NCBI RefSeq assembly: GCF_030816195.1
Contig: NZ_JAUSXS010000001.1
Span: 829,501-893,500, forward strand
Direction: 5' to 3'
Source: Pseudomonas sp. W4I3
Lineage (GTDB): Bacteria; Pseudomonadota; Gammaproteobacteria; Pseudomonadales; Pseudomonadaceae
Length of the DNA: 64,000 nucleotides
How positions within the stretch are numbered: position 1 is the first letter of the stretch; each line of letters opens with the position of its first letter. The notes under the pieces were generated by a model. The model worked only from the letters and a program-made list of their open reading frames with translations, did not search any database and had not been told where the DNA came from. This document shows, one piece after another, positions 57,927-64,000 of the stretch. A program made the position numbers and the translations under genes.

Positions 57927-58241
57927 ATGGCATTTGTCAGCGAACAAATTACCGACGCAGTCACCCAGACCAACGTCAAAGTGGTGGCCGAATCGCCAGC
58001 GATGGCGATGAGCACCATCTACCAGTCGATGGCGCAGGCCACCGCGATTCTGTTCCAGAACGCGGTATCGGCCCAGCAGCAGCAAAACACCCTGGCCCAG
58101 GCGGCCACCAACCAGGGCGTGATGCAGATTTACAGCGTCGACACCACCGCCGGCGCCGCCGCTACCGAGAAAGTCGCCCAGGGCGGCGTGTCGGATAACC
58201 TCACCAGCCTGTTGACCGTGCTCAAGTCGTTCCAGTCTTAA
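57927..58241 (+). CDS. RebB-family R-body protein 2
   Basis: 104 residues: ITDAVTQTNVKVVAESPAMA, MSTIYQSMAQATAILFQNAV, and a tail with SVDTTAGAAATEKVAQGG and LTSLLTVLKSFQS. AAGGAA lies about 8 bases before ATG 57927. Very close to the next gene (over 90 percent identical by eye), a recent tandem duplication. Expected major ribbon subunit. Confidence 0.92.
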   Translation: MAFVSEQITDAVTQTNVKVVAESPAMAMSTIYQSMAQATAILFQNAVSAQQQQNTLAQAATNQGVMQIYSVDTTAGAAATEKVAQGGVSDNLTSLLTVLKSFQS

Positions 58242-58291
58242 GCACCGCGCCATAACGGATGTTGTTCTTTCGAAAACCAGGAGTTTCAACC

Positions 58292-58606
58292 ATGAGCACA
58301 GTCAGCCCGCAAATCACCGACGCCGTCACCCAGACCAACGTGAAGGTCGTTGCCGAATCGCCCGCGATGGCCATGAGCACGATCTACCAATCCATGGGCC
58401 AGGCCACGGCGATCCTGTTCCAGAACTCGGTCTCGGCCCAGCAACAGCAAAACACCCTGGCCCAGGCCGCCACCAACCAGGGGGTGATGCAGATCTACAG
58501 CGTCGACACCACCGCTGGCGCCGCCGCCACCGAAAAAGTCGCCCAGGGCGGTGTGGCCGACAACCTGACCAGCCTGTTGACCATCCTCAAATCGTTCCAG
58601 TCCTAA
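58292..58606 (+). CDS. RebB-family R-body protein 3
   Basis: 104 residues, near-copy of the previous protein; differences cluster at the N-terminus (MSTVSPQ against MAFVSEQ) and a few conservative positions (MGQ for MAQ, NSV for NAV, VAD for VSD). CAGGAG lies 9 bases before the ATG. Two nearly equal RebB subunits fit a ribbon made of paired subunits. Confidence 0.92.
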   Translation: MSTVSPQITDAVTQTNVKVVAESPAMAMSTIYQSMGQATAILFQNSVSAQQQQNTLAQAATNQGVMQIYSVDTTAGAAATEKVAQGGVADNLTSLLTILKSFQS

Positions 58607-58617
58607 GCCGCAAGGCC

Positions 58618-58654
58618 CAGACACCCCCGGTGGCCGCAAGGCGCCGGGGGTGTT
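58618..58654 (+). terminator. Terminator after the R-body locus
   Basis: Stem ACACCCCCGGTG... / ...GCGCCGGGGGTGT around CCGCAAGG, followed by TGTCGTTT. The T run is weak. Confidence 0.7.
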
Positions 58655-58840
58655 GTCGTTTGATCCGAAAATTAGGCCAAATGCGTCGTTTACGTTCTTT
58701 TTTTCGAACAGACTATTGCCCCTTCCCCCCATTGATCCTAGGATTCGTTTGAGATTTCAAACGCTCTGTCTCCCGCGCGCTTTCGCCTATCCTGGCGTGC
58801 TGGACTGATTTCCCTGACGGCAGCCCCTGGCTGATGCGGT

Positions 58841-58940
58841 GTAGGAGCGAGCTTGCTCGCGAAAATCGTTAACGATGACGTCGCGTTTCTGGTTTTACGC
58901 GGCGCCTTTGAATTTTTCGCGAGCAAGCTCGCTCCTACAA
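58841..58940. repeat. REP doublet, GGAGCGAGCTTGCTCGCGAA class
   Basis: Arms GTAGGAGCGAGCTTGCTCGC and GCGAGCAAGCTCGCTCCTAC flank about 50 bases. It fills most of the gap between the R-body locus and gabD; the rest of 58655-59016 holds no gene and should contain the gabD promoter. Confidence 0.9.
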
Positions 58941-59016
58941 CGACATTGCCCACAAGGCGCCTTTCAACAACTCTAATTCGCTCCGCGTGCGCGCGGTGCT
59001 GTTAAGGAAAGCCGAC

Positions 59017-60459
59017 ATGCAGCTTAAAGACACCCAGTTGTTCCGCCAGCAAGCCTTTATCGATGGCGCTTGGGTCGATGCGGACAATGGTCAGACCATC
59101 AAGGTCAACAACCCGGCCACGGGCGAAATTCTCGGCACCGTGCCAAAGATGGGCGCCGCGGAAACCCGCCGCGCCATCGAAGCCGCCGACAAGGCCCTGC
59201 CGGCCTGGCGTGCCCTCACCGCCAAGGAGCGCGCCAACAAGCTGCGCCGCTGGTTCGAACTGCTGATCGAAAACCAGGACGACCTCGGCCGCCTGATGAC
59301 CCTCGAACAAGGCAAGCCGCTGGCCGAAGCCAAGGGTGAAATCGTCTACGCCGCCTCCTTTATCGAGTGGTTCGCCGAAGAAGCCAAGCGCATCTACGGC
59401 GACGTGATCCCCGGCCACCAGCCCGACAAGCGCCTGATCGTGATCAAGCAGCCAATCGGCGTGACCGCGGCCATCACACCCTGGAACTTCCCTGCGGCGA
59501 TGATCACCCGCAAAGCCGGCCCGGCCCTGGCCGCCGGTTGCACCATGGTAATCAAGCCCGCTTCGCAAACGCCGTTCTCGGCCCTAGCCCTGGTGGAGCT
59601 GGCACACCGCGCTGGTATTCCTAAAGGCGTGCTGAGCGTGGTCACCGGCAGCGCCGGCGACATCGGCGGCGAGCTGACCAGCAACCCGACTGTGCGTAAA
59701 TTGTCCTTCACCGGTTCCACCGAAATCGGTCGCCAACTGATGGCCGAATGCGCCAAGGACATCAAGAAAGTCTCCCTGGAGCTGGGCGGCAACGCACCGT
59801 TCATCGTGTTCGACGACGCCGACCTGGATAAGGCCGTCGAAGGCGCGATCATCTCCAAGTACCGCAACAACGGCCAGACCTGCGTGTGCGCCAACCGCCT
59901 GTACATCCAGGACTCGGTGTACGACGCGTTTGCCGAAAAACTCAAAGTGGCCGTGGCCAAGCTCAAGATCGGCAACGGTCTGGAAGAGGGCACCACCACG
60001 GGCCCGCTGATCGATGAAAAAGCGGTGGCCAAGGTGCAGGAACACATCGCCGACGCCCTGAGCAAAGGCGCCAAGTTGCTGGCCGGTGGCAAGGTGATGG
60101 AAGGCAACTTCTTCGAGCCGACCATCCTCACCGACGTGCCGAAAAACGCCGCCGTGGCCAAGGAAGAAACCTTCGGCCCACTGGCGCCGCTGTTCCGCTT
60201 CAAAGATGAAGCCGAAGTGATCGCGATGGCCAACGACACCGAATTCGGCCTGGCGTCGTACTTCTATGCGCGCGACCTTGGGCGTGTGTTCCGTGTGGCC
60301 GAAGCGCTGGAATACGGCATGGTCGGCGTCAACACCGGGTTGATCTCCAACGAAGTGGCGCCGTTCGGCGGCATCAAGGCGTCGGGCCTGGGCCGTGAAG
60401 GGTCCAAGTACGGGATCGAGGACTACCTGGAAATCAAATACCTCTGCCTGGGCATCTGA
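59017..60459 (+). CDS. gabD: Succinate-semialdehyde dehydrogenase (NADP+)
   Basis: 480 residues. It oxidises succinate semialdehyde to succinate, the second step of GABA breakdown. Aldehyde-dehydrogenase landmarks: PWNFPAAMITRKAGPALAAG, FTGSTEIGRQL (cofactor loop), the catalytic Glu in LELGGNAPFIVFDDAD and the Cys in NNGQTCVCANRLY. AAGGAA lies 7 bases before ATG 59017; the frame extends upstream but without need. gabT follows 180 bases later, the usual gabDT order. Confidence 0.96.
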   Translation: MQLKDTQLFRQQAFIDGAWVDADNGQTIKVNNPATGEILGTVPKMGAAETRRAIEAADKALPAWRALTAKERANKLRRWFELLIENQDDLGRLMTLEQGKPLAEAKGEIVYAASFIEWFAEEAKRIYGDVIPGHQPDKRLIVIKQPIGVTAAITPWNFPAAMITRKAGPALAAGCTMVIKPASQTPFSALALVELAHRAGIPKGVLSVVTGSAGDIGGELTSNPTVRKLSFTGSTEIGRQLMAECAKDIKKVSLELGGNAPFIVFDDADLDKAVEGAIISKYRNNGQTCVCANRLYIQDSVYDAFAEKLKVAVAKLKIGNGLEEGTTTGPLIDEKAVAKVQEHIADALSKGAKLLAGGKVMEGNFFEPTILTDVPKNAAVAKEETFGPLAPLFRFKDEAEVIAMANDTEFGLASYFYARDLGRVFRVAEALEYGMVGVNTGLISNEVAPFGGIKASGLGREGSKYGIEDYLEIKYLCLGI

Positions 60460-60639
60460 CCGGCAGGCGATTGCAGCAAACGCAGAGGGCACGAGAGCGC
60501 TGTCCCTTTGCGTGTTTCACACCGTAATTCGTAGTGGCCGGGAAAGCTGTGGCAGTCGATCATCGCATGCTGCCGTAGTTGCCTCCCCGCCACGTATTCC
60601 TTGAACAACGCCACCCGATGAGTGGCGAATGAGGACTTT

Positions 60640-61917
60640 ATGAGCAAGACCAACGCATCCCTGATGAAACGCCGCGAAGCCGCTGTACCGCGCGGTGTTG
60701 GCCAGATTCACCCGATCTTCGCCGAATCCGCGAAGAACGCCACCGTGACCGACGTTGAAGGTCGCGAGTTCATCGACTTCGCCGGCGGTATCGCCGTGCT
60801 GAACACCGGCCACGTACACCCGAAAATCATCGCGGCCGTGACCGAGCAGTTGAACAAGCTGACGCACACCTGCTTCCAGGTACTGGCCTACGAGCCCTAC
60901 GTGGAAGTCTGCGAAAAAGTCGCGGCCAAGGTGCCCGGTGATTTCGCCAAGAAAACCCTGCTGGTCACCACCGGCTCCGAAGCGGTGGAAAACGCCGTGA
61001 AGATCGCCCGTGCCGCCACGGGCCGTGCTGGTGTGATCGCCTTCACCGGCGCCTACCATGGTCGCACCATGATGACGCTGGGCCTGACCGGCAAAGTCGT
61101 GCCTTACTCGGCCGGCATGGGCCTGATGCCAGGCGGCGTGTTCCGCGCGCTGTACCCGAATGAACTGCACGGTGTGAGCGACGACGACGCCATCGCCAGC
61201 ATCGAACGCATCTTCAAGAACGACGCCGAGCCGCGTGATATCGCTGCGATCATCATCGAACCGGTGCAGGGTGAAGGCGGTTTCTACGTCGCGCCTAAAG
61301 CCTTTATGAAGCGCCTGCGCGAACTGTGCGACAAGCACGGCATCCTGCTGATCGCCGACGAAGTGCAAACCGGTGCCGGCCGTACCGGGACCTTCTTCGC
61401 CATGGAGCAGATGGGCGTTGCCGCCGACCTGACCACCTTCGCCAAATCCATCGCTGGCGGCTTCCCGCTGGCCGGTGTGTGCGGCAAGGCCGAATACATG
61501 GACGCCATCGCCCCAGGCGGCCTGGGCGGCACCTATGCCGGCAGCCCGATTGCCTGCGCGGCTGCATTGGCGGTAATGGAAGTGTTCGAAGAAGAGCACC
61601 TGCTGGACCGCTGCAAGGCCGTCGGCGAGCGCCTGGTGACCGGCCTCAAGGCCATCCAGGCCAAATACCCGGTAATCGGCGAAGTGCGCGCCCTGGGCGC
61701 GATGATTGCCTTGGAGCTGTTCGAGGATGGCGACAGCCACAAGCCGAACGCTGCCGCTGTTGCAGCCGTGGTAGCCAAGGCGCGTGACAAGGGCCTGATC
61801 CTGCTGTCGTGCGGTACCTACGGCAACGTGTTGCGCGTACTGGTGCCGTTGACCTCGCCGGACGAGCAGTTGGACAAGGGCCTGGCGATCATCGAAGAGT
61901 GCTTCTCAGAGCTTTAA
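60640..61917 (+). CDS. gabT: 4-aminobutyrate aminotransferase
   Basis: 425 residues, class III PLP aminotransferase that converts GABA and 2-oxoglutarate to succinate semialdehyde and glutamate. Motifs: TTGSEAVENAVKIARAATGR, GAYHGRTMMTLGLTGK, IIEPVQGEGGFYVAP, LLIADEVQTGAGRTGTFFAM, and the PLP-lysine in TTFAKSIAGGFPLAGV. ATG 60640 lies in GAGGACTTTATG. It works with gabD. Confidence 0.96.
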   Translation: MSKTNASLMKRREAAVPRGVGQIHPIFAESAKNATVTDVEGREFIDFAGGIAVLNTGHVHPKIIAAVTEQLNKLTHTCFQVLAYEPYVEVCEKVAAKVPGDFAKKTLLVTTGSEAVENAVKIARAATGRAGVIAFTGAYHGRTMMTLGLTGKVVPYSAGMGLMPGGVFRALYPNELHGVSDDDAIASIERIFKNDAEPRDIAAIIIEPVQGEGGFYVAPKAFMKRLRELCDKHGILLIADEVQTGAGRTGTFFAMEQMGVAADLTTFAKSIAGGFPLAGVCGKAEYMDAIAPGGLGGTYAGSPIACAAALAVMEVFEEEHLLDRCKAVGERLVTGLKAIQAKYPVIGEVRALGAMIALELFEDGDSHKPNAAAVAAVVAKARDKGLILLSCGTYGNVLRVLVPLTSPDEQLDKGLAIIEECFSEL

Positions 61918-61933
61918 TCCCAGGGTTGTGTCG

Positions 61934-61965
61934 ATAAAAAACCCCGCCTCGGCGGGGTTTTTTGT
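61934..61965 (+). terminator. Terminator after gabT
   Basis: AAAAAACCCCGCC TC GGCGGGGTTTTTT hairpin with flanking A and T runs. It may also serve the convergent gene on the minus strand. Confidence 0.92.
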
Positions 61966-61997
61966 GCCGGGTGAATCACCTTCAGGCGTTGGTTGGC

Positions 61998-63197
61998 TTA
62001 ATCAACGATCACAACACCGATCAACGGCACGATCAATACCGTACTGATCGCCATAGACAATACGTTGCCGATGTAGGGGTGCAGGTAGCCCGGCAGGCGC
62101 CCGGCAATCGCGCAGGCCAGCGGCGGGGCGATCAACGCCCCCAATAACGCGCTGGTTACAATCACTGCTGCGTTGCCGCCATAGGTCAACACGGCAGCGG
62201 GCACTACCGATACCAGAGGCACATAGGTTGGGTACCAACCCCGCTCACGCCATTGTCGACGCCACACAATAATGCCGATGAGTGAGGTCAGCGCTTGACC
62301 GGCAATCAGGTGTGGCAACCATCCAGATCCATAAGCGGGGCTCAGCGGATTCATTGCGTAGGCCAGCAACACTCCAGCGAGCAAACCCAGGCTTGCCCAC
62401 TCATTGCCAAAGAACGGTGCTTCGGAAAAGTCCGCCAGCACCCGACGTAACGTCCAGCGTATACCGTAATCGGGTATTTTCTGGGCGGCGGCGGGTGCTG
62501 TGCTGGCCTGGGTTTCAGCTGCCCGGCTGACCAGCACCGGCAGTGCACGGCATAGTAAAAACGCCACCACACTGCCTAAAGCCATGCCCAATACGTTGCC
62601 AATCACCACCGGCAAACCCAGCGGAATGCACAGGTAGTTCACCAGCAACAGGCAGCTCGGCGTCACCAGAAGCGCGCCGAGCAAGGCGCCATTGAGCGTG
62701 ACCTTCCACCCCCCGCCAAACAGCAGCACCATGGCTGCCGGCAGCGAAACAAAGGCGGCAAAGGTGGGTTGCCAGGAGCCCGCCGTCAAGGTCCAGCCCC
62801 AGAGCGCATTGCTCAGCAGCAGGCCCAGCAACGAACTGGTCACCAGCCAGGGCCACAGCCCCGTGCCGTAGGCAATGCTGAAGCCTTGCCAGGCTTGAGC
62901 ATGACGACTGGTCCAGTAACCGAAAGCGCCACCGAGCAGCAGGCCGAGTGACGCGAACTCGTGTTTGTAGAAGGCCACCTCACTGATATCGCCGACCACC
63001 CAGCGCAACCACGCGGTCGGCGTGGGCAGGCTGGCCATCATGTCGTTGTAGCTTGGCCAGAGCTGCGGCGCCGAGGTGGAGTAAGCCACTGACAACCCTG
63101 TGAGCGACACTACCAGGGTGAGCGAGGCCAGGATCAGGATGACAAGGTGGCGAACGGATGAGTCTGATGATGCTTTTTTTGTTGGTATGAAACCCAT
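61998..63197 (-). CDS. Polytopic membrane protein made of two repeated halves
   Basis: 399 residues with about ten hydrophobic segments. The halves match: WLRWVVGDISEVAFYKHEFA with WTLRRVLADFSEAPFFGNEW, each followed by SLGLLxG; and the end of each half carries GALLGALL...IGNVLxMA. So an ancestral ~190-residue unit was duplicated. Start 63197 is set by GGAGGT 8 bases ahead; the longer open frame (to 63407) overlaps the next gene. The family is not recognised. The nitrilase-like gene upstream on the same strand ends 13 bases away, so the two probably form an operon and this could be a transporter for its substrate or product. Confidence 0.8.
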   Translation of the reverse strand: MGFIPTKKASSDSSVRHLVILILASLTLVVSLTGLSVAYSTSAPQLWPSYNDMMASLPTPTAWLRWVVGDISEVAFYKHEFASLGLLLGGAFGYWTSRHAQAWQGFSIAYGTGLWPWLVTSSLLGLLLSNALWGWTLTAGSWQPTFAAFVSLPAAMVLLFGGGWKVTLNGALLGALLVTPSCLLLVNYLCIPLGLPVVIGNVLGMALGSVVAFLLCRALPVLVSRAAETQASTAPAAAQKIPDYGIRWTLRRVLADFSEAPFFGNEWASLGLLAGVLLAYAMNPLSPAYGSGWLPHLIAGQALTSLIGIIVWRRQWRERGWYPTYVPLVSVVPAAVLTYGGNAAVIVTSALLGALIAPPLACAIAGRLPGYLHPYIGNVLSMAISTVLIVPLIGVVIVD

Positions 63198-63210
63198 GAT
63201 CGCACCTCCA

Positions 63211-64000
63211 TCAGCGTGGCAGGCACGGGTGAAGGCGGTAGCCGAGCATCGCGTCATACAGGTCGCCCCGACGATCTCGTTGCAGGTCGTTGAGGCTGTT
63301 CCAGATCGGTGCGCTGCGGGCGCTAGACAGGTCGATGTCGGCGTAAATAATCGCTTGCTCGTTGGGTGAGGCGACCTTGCCGATAGGCCAGCCGTTGGTG
63401 CCAGCAATCAACGAACAGCCAAGGTAGCGCGCGTCCTGTTCCTCGCCGATGCGGTTGGCCGCAGCAATGAACACGTTGTTGACGTGGGCGGCAGTCATGG
63501 TCAAGTACGAGGCCATGCATTTGCCTGCCTCGTCGAACAGTGGCGGTGGGGTCCACACCCAGTTATTCAGGCTGCAAATGATATCGGCGCCTTGCTGGGT
63601 CAGGATGCGTGGGACTTCGGGGAACCAGATGTCCCAGCAGATCAGTAAGCCTATGCGGCCTATGGGCGTGTCAAACACGGGGAAACCAAGGTTGCCGGGG
63701 CTGAACCAGAGCTTTTCCTTGTTCCACAGGTGAGCCTTGCGGTATTTGCCAATCAGGCCCTCGGGGCCCAGCAGTACTGCGGTGTCGAACAGTTGCATGC
63801 CGTCGCGTTCAGCCAAGCCTGCCACGAGATACACCTGGTGGAGCTGGGCGAAATCCATCCAGGCCCGCAGGCTGGGACCGTCTGGAACGGGCTCGGCATG
63901 GAGATAGGCATCCTCGCGACTGTTGAATAGATAACCGGTATTGGCCAATTCCGGCAGCACAATCAGATTGGCGCCATTGTTCACCGCTTGCAGGGCAAGG
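63211..64000 (-). CDS. Carbon-nitrogen hydrolase (nitrilase superfamily), N-terminus outside the window
   Basis: About 263 residues are visible and the 5' end is missing. The catalytic triad is present: Glu in IVLPELANTGY, Lys in GKYRKAHLWNKE, Cys in LLICWDIWFPEVPR. It hydrolyses a C-N bond of an amide, carbamoyl or nitrile compound; the branch cannot be told. It is followed by the duplicated membrane protein. Confidence 0.9.
   Translation of the reverse strand, partial: LALQAVNNGANLIVLPELANTGYLFNSREDAYLHAEPVPDGPSLRAWMDFAQLHQVYLVAGLAERDGMQLFDTAVLLGPEGLIGKYRKAHLWNKEKLWFSPGNLGFPVFDTPIGRIGLLICWDIWFPEVPRILTQQGADIICSLNNWVWTPPPLFDEAGKCMASYLTMTAAHVNNVFIAAANRIGEEQDARYLGCSLIAGTNGWPIGKVASPNEQAIIYADIDLSSARSAPIWNSLNDLQRDRRGDLYDAMLGYRLHPCLPR

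Overview
The window looks like a chromosome segment from the Pseudomonas fluorescens group. The evidence is high-GC backbone genes (pgaC-pgaD, gabD-gabT, the CsgG/DUF4810/DUF799 lipoprotein operon), two classes of pseudomonad REP palindromes (core GGGAGGGGGCTTGC and core GGAGCGAGCTTGCTCGCGAA), and tRNA-Arg(CCG). All family names were assigned by reading the sequence; no database search was run.

Layout. 1-1191: end of the pga exopolysaccharide operon. 1192-30718: a large two-partner secretion / contact-dependent inhibition (CDI) locus. It has one CdiB-type transporter (1673-3394), an intact 3402-residue CdiA (3426-13634) with a putative immunity gene, then a graveyard of displaced C-terminal toxin/immunity modules separated by two decayed IS4-family copies. 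A second CdiA (19638-27889) follows; it ends in a TNT-type NAD-glycohydrolase toxin with an Imm63-like immunity gene and is broken by two single-base indels. Then come a decayed REP-associated tyrosine transposase (RAYT), one more toxin tail with a likely immunity gene, and a HEAT-like protein. 30720-40263: envelope genes (lipoproteins, an autotransporter, the CsgG trio, a VWA lipoprotein) interspersed with REP elements, including a five-copy 168-bp tandem array. 40533-41704: ECF sigma factor and probable membrane regulator.

41752-54318: an accessory island ending at tRNA-Arg. It carries a Pycsar-like pair (cyclase and transmembrane effector, convergent) bracketed by inverted IS21-like ends with no transposase inside. 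It also carries a four-gene AT-rich operon (S1 protease, small carboxypeptidase-regulatory-like protein, AAA ATPase, subtilase) whose last two genes look like IetAS, and decayed mobile-element genes (a coiled-coil gene and a DUF927 gene) beside the tRNA.

54536-58606: an R-body (reb) locus with a Crp-like regulator, an ECF-like sigma factor, three RebB-like genes, a divergent RebB-like protein and a permuted papain-like protein. 59017-61917: gabD and gabT for GABA catabolism. 61998-64000: an internally duplicated membrane protein and a partial nitrilase-family hydrolase.

Caution. Many broken genes differ from a readable frame by one base, mostly in a short homopolymer. Some pseudogenes listed here may therefore be sequencing errors.
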